A DNA stretch of 64,000 bases from Coprinellus micaceus (GCA_951394405.1 OX596343.1:2604001-2668000); one strand, 5' to 3'; shown: positions 43,781 to 54,995, counted from the first letter of the stretch. Made by a program: numbers and translations. Notes: generated by a model from the letters alone, not told the origin.

Positions 43781-44772
43781 GGTTGACAGTAAGATGTCAT
43801 TTGCAAAACGTCGTCGAACTCCGAATCAGATCCGAGCGGTTGTGTGCCATCGTCCTTCGAACCAAATATAAGCAAGGTATCGTCCGGACGACTGAGGCTT
43901 GACTCAACTTGACTGAAACTTGAACATGAACAAGTTTGTCGGAGCATGGTAGATAGAGGATTAGCGCATAATAGACACGATTTTATGAGGTGTCAGCACG
44001 GGATGTGAGGGATAAATGGTGCGACAAATGAGCGGCGAGGCCCAGCGGAGTCAGAACGGAGGAACGACTAGGCGGTCAGATCAAGAATGTGTAGGGCGGG
44101 GGTAATAAACGCGAATCAAAGACTGAGACGCAACTCTCCACCCTCGAAATCTGCCCCTGCCTCTGCCTCGCAACATCCATCAAGCTCCTACTACGTAGCC
44201 GCCGATACACTCACCCCCAATGATGTACGAGGTAACCCTAAGATCGATTCGTGATATCAGACCCATGTAAAGGTAGTTTCGGACTGGCCCCTAGGATAGC
44301 GAGGGGAAAGGTTAGGCACGGTCAGGTATATGTGTGTAGACTTTGCAACTCACCCGGAGTATAACCCTCTGTGCTCAGGCCCAGTGAGAACGCGCACTGT
44401 TGTGGTCGGTTTATACCGTTTGAGAGCAGCGCCAGTTGATGAACCGGTGACAACAAGCGCGAGCAGCCCTGAACTCGGATTTGGGACCGCATTTCTCAGG
44501 TAGCCGGTTGTCCCCATTTCCGAGCAGATTGGCCATTCCCCCATAGTGAACCACTCCGGTAGACAACGGTTGAGGTGATAATCGCAGTTGTTTAGAGACG
44601 TTTAGAAACAGTTGATATCGATTGAATTATAAACGTATTTACGGCGTCACAGTAGCTAGTCGACAGGATATCTCGGTTGACAGAAGCTAGAAACGGTTAT
44701 ACACGGCCAGGGCAGGAGGCGGAAGCAACACTGAATGGCGCTGGATGCCAGCATTGTTCACTTGCATGCACC
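43781..44772. other. Intergenic, no gene
   Basis: About 1 kb with no assignable gene. This is also the left edge of the mobile block that separates paralogues 2 and 3. I found no matching transposon end by eye. Confidence 0.4.
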
Positions 44773-46863
44773 TCAAGTAGCCTTCTTTTTCAATGCAGCC
44801 TTGCGGATTTCCGCCCAAGCCTGGATGGTGGAATTTATCAGTATGCTTCAATACCTGGGTAAATGGAAAGGACATACCTCTTTCTCGGTGGGGGACAGCT
44901 TCTCAAATGCCTCAACGACGTCATCCTTTGTTGGAGGAGAAGACTGCTTGGGTGCCCATTCGGCGCCGAACAAGTTCCTACAGGCCAAATTAGACGGTGT
45001 GTTCACCCAAAGACATCAAAGGTAGACACACCATGTGGCACAACTCGTTTTGTTGAACTTGAACAACGCCGATTTCTTCTTGGGAGGGATGGCAGTCGCG
45101 GCACCACTGGGAGCTGGCTCAGCCGGCGCAGGAGGTTTGGGAGTGTCATTTGACACGGCAGTGGACCCAGGAGGCGCTCCAGATGGATCCGAGCCCATGG
45201 TGGTCGGGGACGTGTCTGACGTGCCTATAGAATGTATGAGGAGTGGTAGACACGCCATGACCTCACAACGTACCTGATTCACCACTCTGTGTGGCAGGCT
45301 TTGGCTTGGAGAACGATGCCCTTTGATGAAGTAGTCGTAAAATCTTCTGCCTGGGAAAGGGAAGTGAACAACTTACAGTGGGTTCACTAGGTTCAGACGT
45401 GGGACCACAGGTGGGGCAGAGGCATCGCTCTTCTCTTCTTCAACAGTGGGCTTCTCGGCTTGGAGAGGCTCTTGAACAGGGCTCGTCGGTTTTCCAGTGG
45501 TACTCGCTGGTGAACTTGACGTTGTGGCGGGGTTTGAAGACTCCTGAGTCAAATGCAATGCAGGTGTCGGCTCCTCTGCTGGTGGAGAGTTCCCCGTCTT
45601 GGGGTCCGTCTTCTTGGGGTCCTGTGTCCGTATCAATACTGGGCAACGAAGGGAGTTAAAATGAAAACACACTGTTTTGGTCAGTTTGGACGGTTTTGAT
45701 GCATCCGTTGATGTGGGAGGCTGTTTGCGTTTTGACGACTCTTCACCAGGAACCTTCTCTACCTTGACTTCTACCTTGACACTGCTGCTCCCATCCCCTA
45801 AGTCGCGGTATGGGCGATACCAGCCTGTATATACGACCCCTGCCAACTTCTCGAGCTTCCAATGCCCTCTGCAGAGTCGGAGATATGGGAATGCACGGTA
45901 CATCTCTTGATAGACGTACTTGGTGGCCGTCGAAGATACGTCTGCCCATGATCCAACAGCCTCGCCGTGCTTCTGTATGTCAGCAAAAATCTTACGCATG
46001 TAGTTGCAAATAAGCCGTGCATCCGCTTCTATCACCCCCCCTCCATCCTCGTACTCGACATAGGACATGCTCTCCCGTTTGGCGCCCAGATCCGCATTTT
46101 TGCCCCGGTTCACCTTTGACTCACTCTTCATTGAGCCTTCTTCACCTCGCTTCCTTTGCTTTTTATTGTAGTCTGCCTCTGTCCAATACAGGATTGCAGG
46201 GTAGTCCTCTCGGCGTAGCTGTGCCCAGTTGTTGGTGTCCGGGGATACGATGAGACCTGTCCCTGCCTGAACCCGCCCAAGAAGGAGCTCATATGCACTC
46301 CTGCCCCACGTAGTGAGTGCCCTCAAAGATCTATCCACAGTGAACTAACACGTACCTCAGCTCCGTGATCTCTGAATGGAGGCAGTCTCGTTCCTTCACC
46401 ATGTTCATGTACGCCATGTTCGGAGCTTGAGCAAGCTGCACATGGGATGCGGTTTGGAGGATGCCCACAGGGGTGACCATCCCAGTTGAAAACGGACTTG
46501 GCGAAGATGTGGATGGAGTTGAGTTGGCGGTGGGTCGGTGGCGAGAGTGATGATACATGGGAGGCGGGTTTTGTGCCTGTTGGCGGGGAACCGAGGGAGT
46601 CACCATGGCCATATTGATATCGTCCCCATTGAAGGTGTAGGTGGCATCTCAGTCACTATGGAACGACCCCCTTGAAGGCCTATTAATTTAGTGTTCCAAT
46701 GGGGCCTTAAGGGGGTCGTTCCATAGTGACTGAGATGTAGGTGGAATCTGAAATCGACATGTTCGCTGTGGGGCTGAACATGTTTCCAGGTGGCATAGGT
46801 GAGGAGGAGTTGGACAACGAGATGTCATATATCTGCTGGTACTGCAGATCACTCGACATGTCG
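44773..46863 (-). pseudogene. Multi-exon gene of unknown function, broken by a foldback element
   Basis: The minus strand is protein-like from about 46863 to the TGA at 44775-44773. Pieces in order: MSSDLQYQQIYDISLSN (N-terminus), a Ser/Pro linker, MVKERDCLHSEITELR, a core with SYVEYEDGGGVIEADARLIC, YVYQEMYRAFPYLRLCRGHW, a Lys/Ser/Pro tail, then NLFGAEWAPKQSS...VEAFEKLSPTEKE and AWAEIRKAALKKKAT. Several short introns are needed; the last two (GTATGTCC...CATCCAG, and one ending GCCTGTAG) are clear, others are ambiguous. I recall proteins of this kind near DNA transposons in Agaricomycetes, so it may be an accessory ORF of the neighbouring CACTA-type element (inference). A 93-bp insertion after ISDSTY brings an in-frame TAA; without it the frame continues TFNGDDINMAMVTP. 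Translation from a later Met is possible. Confidence 0.55.
46645..46737. mobile_element. 93-bp foldback MITE
   Basis: Arms CATCTCAGTCACTATGGAAC... (46645-46680) and its inverse (46703-46737) pair over 35 bases with one extra G, around a 22-base loop. TAGGTGG lies on both sides (46638-46644 and 46738-46744), a 7- or 8-bp target duplication. Removing the element plus one duplicate restores the reading frame of the surrounding gene. Confidence 0.9.
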
Positions 46864-46899
46864 CACACGATGGGGGTATGGCAGGTGTGGACGGCGATT

Positions 46900-46976
46900 T
46901 TGTAAACAAACCACCTGCATCAGCAGGAATGGCGATCTTACAAAACCACTGGAACAGCAGCATGGCTTGTTTACAA
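46900..46976. mobile_element. 77-bp MITE, TTGTAAACAA ends (copy 1)
   Basis: Ends TTGTAAACAA and its inverse. The inside contains ATGGCGATCTTACAAAACCA, which is found inverted in copy 2. Confidence 0.6.
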
Positions 46977-47049
46977 GTCAGCTGGAGAAGTTTGAATGGT
47001 GCTTCCCTGCTTCTCGAACTTTGATGGGGCTTCTTCTGATGCCCCAATT

Positions 47050-47379
47050 GGGAAGTTGAACATCCGAGCATGTGACGCATGTTGTTTTTCATTCGCAACG
47101 GCCCCCACATTCCCACATGGGGAGCTCCCTCCCACTCCGCATCGCACCCCTCCCTCCGGGGGGGCCCCGCGATGCTCCGGGGAGGGTCCCAGGGCCCCCG
47201 ATGTGAGACCGTCAGTCACATATGTGGGGCCCCCGGGTTCCTTGCCGCCGCTCATCACGCGCTCGGCCCAAGGGCCTCGATTTGACAGACGTAGGGTCAC
47301 ATGGGTCACGCCGGGTGGCCCGTATTTTAATAATAAATTTTATTTGAGCCCACTTGGTGATGTTTTCGGGACTCGACAA
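47050..47379 (+). repeat. GC-rich repeat, arm A
   Basis: About 330 bp, found again in inverse orientation at 48182-48509 with roughly 85% identity by eye. Core words: GCCCCCACATTCCCACATGG, GATGTGAGACCGTCAGTCAC, CGCTCGGCCCAAGGGCCTCG. Not coding as far as I can see. Confidence 0.75.
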
Positions 47380-47521
47380 CGCACAGTGTGGTGTTTGGTT
47401 TCCTCAAAACATATTGTGTTGATGCAACATGTGATCGCGTTATATAAACATTGGCTACCACATTGGGAAGGAGGCATCAATAGTGAAGCGGGCGGACACC
47501 TGCAGCAACCCTGCAGGGCAT

Positions 47522-47597
47522 TTGTTAACAAACCGCCCTCCTGATGCAGTGGTTTTGTAAGATCGCCATTCTTGCTCATGCAGTGGCTTGTTTACAA
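47522..47597. mobile_element. 76-bp MITE, TTGTTAACAA/TTGTAAACAA ends (copy 2)
   Basis: Inverted relative of copy 1, sharing TGGTTTTGTAAGATCGCCAT inside and the GGCTTGTTTACAA end. Confidence 0.6.
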
Positions 47598-47811
47598 CCA
47601 CCCCAGCCACTGGTGGTATGGGGGTGGGTAGACAGTCGTGGTGGTGGTCAGGATGAAAATTGTTGAGCCCAACGGCAAGCATATGTACACTGTTCCCCGT
47701 TGCAGCTATGTTTCATTCTGAACCGATCTCAACAGAGAGTGTGATCGAAATCTGGTGGTCGCGCCCCATTCACCCCATTCCCATCTGTTCCTTCCTTCCT
47801 CCCACCATAAT

Positions 47812-47929
47812 GTCAAGCCCACCCTCCATGGAAGACGAGAGTGCAACTTCGCCCATGCAGATCGCCTCCGATGAGTCCAACACCAGCCTCACAAGTCCTG
47901 GGGGTGAATCGGCACCAGTAGCCGACAGT
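47812..47929 (+). other. Short acidic ORF cut off by a repeat
   Basis: ATG 47812 opens MSSPPSMEDESATSPMQIAS and continues Ser/Glu/Asp-rich until GTTATACATAAAACTG repeat sequence begins at 47930. Its composition resembles the start of the coiled-coil gene at 48705, of which it may be a lost first exon. This is a guess from composition. Confidence 0.3.
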
Positions 47930-48033
47930 GTTATACATAAAACTGTGGGAGCCGCCTGCGCGGGATTATATAAAAAACGCGTTTTTGCCTGCCAGCCCTG
48001 GTGACCAGGGAGCTCCCCAGTTTTATGTATAAC
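47930..48033. mobile_element. 104-bp MITE, GTTATACATAAAACTG ends
   Basis: Begins GTTATACATAAAACTG and ends with the inverse, CAGTTTTATGTATAAC. Its first ~62 bp recur inverted at 48581-48642. Confidence 0.65.
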
Positions 48034-48181
48034 CCCTGCAGAAGCATGAGACCATGCCCTGCCACGCGTTCATTGGCTGGTGAATTCCCTTTCCCAATAT
48101 AGTAGGGGCACATGTTTACAACACGATCACATGTACTATTCCTACTGTATGTCGAGCAAATCAAACAAACCAAATTTCAAT

Positions 48182-48509
48182 TTGTGGGGTCTCAAAAATA
48201 CTCTCAAGTGGGCTCAAATGAAATTCATTATATATATGCGCCCTCACTGGCGTGTGCATGGTCATCCTCCGCCTGTCAAATCGAGGCCCTTGGGCCGAGC
48301 GCGCGATGAGCGGGGGCAAGGAACCCGGGGGCCCCACATATGTGACTGACGGTCTCACATCGGGGGCCCTGGGACCCTCCCCAGAGCATCGTGGGGCCCC
48401 CCCGCAGGGAGGGGTGCGATGCGGAGTGGGAGGGAGCTACCCATGTGGGAATGTGGGGGCCGTCGCGAATGAAGATAAACAAACATCACGTGATGTGGTT
48501 GAACTTCCC
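48182..48509 (-). repeat. GC-rich repeat, arm A'
   Basis: Inverse of 47050-47379. It lies between the two GTTATACATAAAAC repeats, so the two inverted pairs interleave rather than nest. Confidence 0.75.
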
Positions 48510-48580
48510 TATTAGGATGCAAGCCCTAAACGAACATACCCCACGTGCTACCGAGGCGTCGGGACTTGAACGTGGGACAC

Positions 48581-48642
48581 CAGGTAAAAACGTGTTTTAT
48601 ATATAACCCCGCGCAGGCAGCTGCCACGGTTTTATGTATAAC
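48581..48642 (-). repeat. Inverted partner of the GTTATACATAAAAC element
   Basis: Inverse of 47930-47991 with a few mismatches (GCCTGCGCGGG core). It ends CGGTTTTATGTATAAC at 48642. Confidence 0.7.
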
Positions 48643-48704
48643 AATGACAGAGCCCCCTCGAATCGGGACTCCCTGAAAATCAAGTCCACGATACTGTGGT
48701 ATTC

Positions 48705-49207
48705 ATGTCCTTGGGAGATGGGGTTGGAGAGGGTATTGACGAGAGCAGTGGACTTGTCATTTCGGAGAGCGAGACGAGTGAATGGGAAGAGATTAAAGCT
48801 CTTCGTAAGCGCCCGAGGCGTCAGCTTACTCTTCATACGTCGATCGAGATGTTTATACCTCCTCCCAACTCAGTGATCCTCTTATTCACTCAGAGCAACG
48901 ATACGATCTCGTTTTACACTGCTACAACAACGCCATGGAAGAAAATAAGGACCTTCATGAAAAGGCGAAAGTCCTGCGCGATACCGCACGCCGAGATAGC
49001 CTACGCCTTCGCTGCTCCCAAATCGCCGCACAGTCTACTCTCACGTACGTTGCCAAGGCTTCGGATATGATAGGCTTCATGGCAGAGAGGGAGAAGTGGG
49101 TTTGTCAGGAGAAGAGAGCCCAGAAGTCTGCAGCTGCCGTCGAACATCTTAAATATGCGGTCAAGCTACTTGATATTATTGTGGACAAACTTGTACCCGA
49201 GTCGTAG
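48705..49207 (+). CDS. Small acidic/coiled-coil protein, two exons
   Basis: Exon 1, 48705-48804, encodes MSLGDGVGEGIDESSGLVIS and SETSEWEEIKAL. An 89-nt intron (GTAAGC...CACTCAG) joins in frame to 48894-49207 (QQRYDLVLHCYNNAMEENKD...), giving about 137 residues. The C-terminal ~90 residues are helical and charged (LHEKAKVLRDTARRDSLRLR; EKRAQKSAAAVEHLKYAVKL), probably a coiled coil. I do not recognise the family. The in-frame upstream sequence is open back to a TGA at the repeat edge (48645-48647), so a longer N-terminus may have been lost to the repeat insertion. It faces the CACTA-type transposase stop tail to tail and may belong to that element. Confidence 0.5.
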
Positions 49208-52200
49208 TGCTGCTAATCCTTGTTTAATCTTCATCTTCCCCAACAAAGTCTGCATCATCCTCATCAGTGTTGAGCCCGTCTGACCAGAGGGAAATCTCCA
49301 TCCCCAATCGCTCGTAGATGAACAGACGGTCAGTGTGCTGTGCCATGTCAGGTCGGACAGACCATGGTATGGCAGCGACAACCGATAGAATGCACTTGGC
49401 ATCGACAACACAGAGACCAGCATCCCCAAGGTCTGTCACTGATGGCAAGGTCCAACAGGACTCCTCGAAAAGGGCACTATCAATCTGCGAGTATAGTGAT
49501 ACCAATGCAAGTGGGCGCTTCTCGGTCTCATCACCAAATTGACTGTAGAAGAAGAATCTGACCTCCCCAAATCGGATACCATTGTTTATCCGGAGCTAGA
49601 AGCAACCTGCATCAGCAAACATGGACTAGTAGAATTAAGTGTTGATTAAACGTACCTTCACGCAGCGTGCCCGTCGCACATTCTCAACAGACTTGGCACA
49701 CTCCTTCCAGGCACACCGAGCGATTTGGCCGTTTGGAAGCTGCAAGCGAGCCCACCGGCGAATACGTGGTCCATTCCAGTTGGGTGGGGGAGAATTTCCG
49801 ATACATGCCTCCTCGTCAACAAAGTACTTGCGGATGGCCTCGCCGCCTGGTCCCAGATGGACCCGAGGTGTCCTTTCCCGTGCTGATAAAAAGGAATATT
49901 CGTCGCCAAGTGTTTCGACAAGTTTGGGGGTCGATGTCTTGTCCCGTGAAAGGCTGGGGTACGCAGCAAGAAGCGCGTTGACTTGACACTGCTGCAACCC
50001 ACGTTGCGAGAGGTTATGGTAGGGATTTGACGGCTGTCGAATCTGCCCTCCCAAGATGCCGATCATGCGCTCGATTATCCATGTTGAGGACAAGGGCACA
50101 GGCCCCACACGCACAGTCTCCAGAGCCATATGCAGAAGAAAATGGAGACAGGGGCGCATGAAATGAGGGCGGGAGACGTTCCGTTGAACATAGAGGCGCT
50201 CGAATTCTTCATGAAACTCGGACATATATCGATGGGCGTCAAGGAGATGGGCGCGTGATATGTTACGTTGGTGAAGAAGGCGAACGGCGTAAACGAGCTT
50301 GCAGAAGTTCTTCCAGTATTCGGTGGGGAGAATCTGGTATAGAAGTGCAACAGCAAGGCCATAGAAGTAGTGCTGCCACTCCTTGGCCTTGTAGCCACTC
50401 TTGATTTTCTTGGCCAAGTCTCGGGGTGGTCGGTCAAATGAGCCCGGAAGATATGACCGGCAGGCTCCAACTGCTCCCCCATGCTGCGTCCAGACGGTAC
50501 CCTTGAGGACAGCCCATGTCCAAGTTGATGTATTATCACCTTCATCAGAGTCGCATGTGAACATCCCTCTCCAAAGTGGGAGGAAGAGGTCGCCAAGGTT
50601 GAGTGTCGGAACGTGCATGCTATCCCCTACAAATCCATGGGGAAGAGGGAGACGTCGGTTGGAAGGGAGGCCACTGAATATGGAGGTTGATGATAGTCCA
50701 GTAGTTTTACGGCGGTCTGCATAGTTGGTCTTGCTGGTTGAGTTTAGGAGAGTGATGAGGTTTTCTTGGTACCTCGCTGCATCCGGACCACCAATGCTTG
50801 CAGCCTCGATGTCAGGGTGGTTGCATCCGGGCTCGTCGTAGTTGTTGGGTTTGAGAAGGGCACCATAAAAATGAGACCCCGCTGGTTTGTGTCTCCCCGT
50901 GATACCACAGTAGAGGCGACAGAAGTGGTACCCGTGATGCCCAACCAATCCTGTGAAGTAAACGCCGCCTGGACCATCAGCAGTACCAAGAAGCAGGAAG
51001 AGGTTGGTTCTCGAAAGGGACTGGGTCACGCCATTGTATATGGCAAGGCCTTCCTTCTGAAGAGCGGTGAGATGGTGGAAGCCGGGAAACAGAAACGAGT
51101 CCATATGTTGAGGCTTTTTCGGCCCAGGAATAACACCCCCGGGAATAACGTGCCTCTTCTTGTAGCGGTGGTCTGGTGCCATGTCGAGGATGACCCACAC
51201 GTAAATCCAACAGTCGGACTTCTTGTCTTGATACAGCTGGGCTCCATCCATCGAGAATAGGAGAGTGGTGTCGTCAGGGCCGATATCACCACGGGTCACA
51301 GCTTCGAGGTAGTCCTGACCATGATAGATGTCGGTGTATTCGTCAAGGAGGCCACCGGATCCAGGGTTGTGAAGATGAGCCATGATCTTCTCTGTTTCCC
51401 TGGCACGGTGTAGCATGAGGTTTGTGGAGGCAGGATCCTTCCAACGTGCTTGAATTTGGGGTCCGAGGGGCATTGTGTGGAAGTATTGAAGTGGCTTCTT
51501 CGTCTTGGGGTCGTACCGGGGACCATTGCATTTGGGACAGGTGTCGAGGTCCTTGTATGGACCGGTGTACGCCACGCAGGTTTCGGGGCACATGTGGTGA
51601 ATCAGTGGGGTCACACCTGTAAGTTCCTCGACCTTTTGTTTAACGGCTTCATAAGACAGAATTTCACGTTCCGGACTTTCTTCGAGAAGGTCGAGTCGGA
51701 CGTCACGATAAACTCTCTCTGCGGCGTTCTGTGTTGACAAGAACATCTTGAGGGAAAGCAGAGTGTCGGCATCGAGGCTCTCAGCAAGAGGACTGGGGTT
51801 ACGAAGCCGATGGAGCTGTTCCTCGGAGAGATCTCCATTATCGAGCGATGCGGCTTCAAGTGCATGGCGAAACTTGATGGAGTCATCGAGGGCTGGAACA
51901 CATGAGCCGGTCATCGTGGCTGGGAGGGCATCATCATATCGAGGGGAGTTGGGAGACGACGGCTGGTCCTGTCCAGCTTGTTGTGGCCCCGTGTTGCTCA
52001 TACTCCTGGATTCGGCCTCTAATGCACTATCCTGCCCAGGAGGGTTGCCCGTGACCACCCCACCACCCTCTTGAAGCCCGCCGTTTGTTGCGAGATTGCT
52101 GCCAGATGCCAGACCTGTGCCTTCCTGTGTCGAAGGCCCGCCGGTTGCCAAAATGTTGCTACCAGACCCTAGACCAGTGTCCTCGAATGCCAAAAGCCCA

Positions 52201-52854
52201 TCATTGTTAGGTCCACCAAGCAGAGATGACGCAGGGTTGTTGCTTTGGGACCCAATGTCTTCACCCAACTGTGGCGAAGCTCTGCCGCCGCTGAATCCCC
52301 CGTCATCTTCTCCCATGGGTTGCAGAACACCTGGGGCACCTTGAAAAGCGAAGCGGTGAATATCACGGCCGAAGGTACAGGATAGCAGGGACATACCTGG
52401 GTCGTCACTACTTCCATGATAATCCGCTGCTAATGGCTGTGCCGAAGGACCACCCAGTAGCGGTGCGGCACTGGTCCCAACCTGACCTCCCTTCTTGATG
52501 TCAGATAACGATTAAAGAAAGTCAAATGAAGTGCCATACTTCTTGTACCCGTGATCGACGACTGTTACGCTTTGCTTCACATGTTTAGAAATATGCGCTA
52601 TATTTTTATCTTCGGTCTAGGACTTATTCTTTCTTCTTTTGGCCAAACTCTTTTTGTATTATTATTTGTGTTTTGGTTAAGTAGTTGACTTTTGATGACT
52701 TGTTATTACGTTTATTGAGTCATGTTATTTATGACTCATATGCGACTCATCCTTAGTCTGCCTAGACTAAGTATGACTTGTCTTTGACTGTAATCGACTC
52801 ATAGTTATAATGACTTGTTAGATATATTGACTCATAGCGACTAGTATCCATGGG

Positions 52855-52861
52855 TATATAA
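52855..52861 (+). promoter_or_regulatory. Gypsy TATA box
   Basis: TATATAA, 34 nt before the A at 52889 that the priming-site match marks as RNA 5' end. This is a normal TATA-to-start distance. Confidence 0.75.
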
Positions 52862-52888
52862 ACCCTATAGATTAGACCCATGTACTTT

Positions 52889-52898
52889 AGCTTGTTAT
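52889..52898 (+). promoter_or_regulatory. Predicted RNA 5' end / self-primer
   Basis: AGCTTGTTAT. Its exact inverse, ATAACAAGCT, is at 53164-53173. Position relative to the TATA box supports it as the first bases of the RNA. Confidence 0.7.
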
Positions 52899-53163
52899 AC
52901 TTTTTCCCCGTTATCGAATAGTGCCTTGTGCCAAAACCCAAAGACAACTAAGAGCAAGCCAATTAAGCCAATAAGACAACGACCAACGCCTAAGTCCAAG
53001 CGAGCTATCGTCAACATAGTTCTTGGTAGTATCAGATACAACGATCGCCAACATCGTACTCGATACCTAAGATAAGTGATCATTGCATCTCTGACCATTG
53101 ACCTGCCCAGAGTCGACCAATTGTCGGACACTTGTCCAACTCCCTCATCGAGGTCGTAACAGA

Positions 53164-53173
53164 ATAACAAGCT
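53164..53173 (+). promoter_or_regulatory. Gypsy self-priming primer-binding site
   Basis: ATAACAAGCT starts two bases after the 5' LTR, where the primer-binding site must be. There is no TGG for tRNA pairing, but 10 of 10 bases are complementary to 52889-52898. This is the arrangement known from Tf1/sushi elements. Confidence 0.75.
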
Positions 53174-54995
53174 CCACAATTACGTTGCCCTCATCAACGA
53201 GCGCAACAACGGCTCGCCCAACACGTCTGCCCCAGGCTCTCCGGAAACTTCTTCAACAACTTCGTCTAATCAAGAACTCTCCTGCATCGACCACGTCCAC
53301 GCTTTCGACTACATCAATAAGGCTGACACTTCATTTGACGATTCATCTCAAAAGGGAGGGGCCGTCTGGTACCGCTGCTATTATCAACCGTGTCCACATA
53401 GACTCGATAACCCAATTGAAAATCAGCAAGTAGACGCAGGATCTAGACCAGTAACAGAAAAAGACGAACACGACGAGAAACTTGCTACCAAGTCAAAGGA
53501 GAAACACCAAGCATACGAAAAGCAACATAAGGCAACTCGTGACAGATACAGAGTAATTGAAGAAGAAGCAAGAGTCATCGCTACAAAAGAATTCAACCAA
53601 AAGCAAAAGGTTGAGAAGCTTAAAGAAGCTGAAGAACAGATCAAAAAGGATCTAGAAGACGCCAAATTAGCTGAAGAAGCAGCACAAGAATTCGAAGAAG
53701 CTCAAGAACGAGCAAGAAAGACAGAGCAGGAACTTAAAGCCAAACGCGAATTCGAAGCAGAAGTCGCTAGAAAGCTTCAAGAAGAAGAATCATCTTCCAA
53801 AGGAAAAGGAAGAGCAACTAAGCCGTACAGTCGCCCACAATCCAAGAAAGGATCCAGAACTAATACGCCAGGAGGATCAAAGAAGTCATTCGAACCACCA
53901 CAACAGATCCAAAGACAAGAATCTATCAAAGAAGTAAAGGAAACCGAATCCCCACCTAAAGTCGAACTCAAAGACGAAGACATCGATATGGTTGACTCCA
54001 CTTCTATCAATGTCACTAGCACTAACTCCGAAGCCAAAGTAAACGTCAAGAACTACAATGGAGACCGAAATGATTTTCTCACATTTAAAGACTCTCTTTC
54101 TCTTTTCTTCGACTATTACGAAGAACAATACAAAGACAAAGATAGGAAGAAAGTCATCTTTGTGTTATCCAAACTCACTGATGGAGAAGCCGAAGTATGG
54201 AGGAAGCTATATATGGATTCAGAGGAATACAAGACCGACAAGTACAAAGACTTTTGGGACAAATTCGAGAAGAACTTCAGGAAGAAGTATGTACAAGATG
54301 ACGCTCTGTACTACTTGAAGAACAAAAAACAAGACAAAGAAAGTGCCCAAACTTTCATCACAAATTGGAGACAAATTGCTGCCGCAGCAAACTTCTCCCT
54401 TGTCAACAACGACCGAGTCGCATTAGACTATCTTAAGGGTGTACTCAAACCGGCAATTGTTGATAAAATGAAGTCTTATTTGGATGAACCCGAAACCTTT
54501 GAGGATTGGGTGGAGAAGGCCATCCTTTCCGATGGAAAATGGAGAAGAGAGAAGGAACAAAGAATGGGGCTGTCAAGACCATTCGCATCGCAAGGATTCA
54601 GGCCAAACCCTGGAAGACAAGCCGCAAGAGATCCAAATGCCATGGATGTAGACGCGATTACCACGGAAGAAAGAAGGGAACTCCTAAATAAGAAAGCATG
54701 CTTCAACTGCCGAAAGGAAGGTCACTTCGCCAGGGACTGCCGTTCCCCAAGAAGAAATCAAGGATATCCACCACGGTACGGATCTCAATCAGGAAATTAT
54801 GTACCGAGACAACGGCCACCCCCAAATGACCAGAACAACCGACAAATCTCCACACTTTCCACTAAGAAAGTTCCTATCCAAGAAGCAGCAGTCAACATTC
54901 ACTCCCTTCTATGTCAATACACGGGAGAAGAAGAAAGAGAAATCTTCGCCAAATTCCAAGAACTTTCCATTGGAAAGGTGGAGGATTTTCAGTGA
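53165..54995 (+). CDS. Gypsy Gag, with long ATG-less N-terminal extension
   Basis: The first ATG is at 53988, giving a 335-residue Gag. It has a capsid region (VNVKNYNGDRNDFLTFKDSL...; FWDKFEKNFRKKYV), the matrix-to-capsid helical part, and a CCHC zinc knuckle CFNCRKEGHFARDC near residue 240; stop at 54995. The same frame is open back to 53165, another ~275 codons, just after the LTR. That part is real protein by composition: NNKLHNYVALINERNNG, then a long Lys/Glu/Arg-rich coiled coil (KLKEAEEQIKKDLEDAKLAE). It has no ATG in any frame, so a non-AUG start or an unseen splice must be used if it is translated. A-rich codons match pol. Gag packages the RNA into particles. Confidence 0.8.

Larger units (their letters stand above)
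52563..53161 (+). repeat. Gypsy 5' LTR, 599 bp
   Basis: U3 holds many short GACTCAT/GACTTGT words (52690-52840), a possible enhancer array, then a TATA box and the predicted transcription start. Confidence 0.95.

Noticed and set aside
53162..53180. tRNA-type primer-binding site for the Gypsy element
   Set aside because: No TGG after the LTR and no match to any tRNA 3' end that I know; the self-complementary 10-mer is a better explanation.
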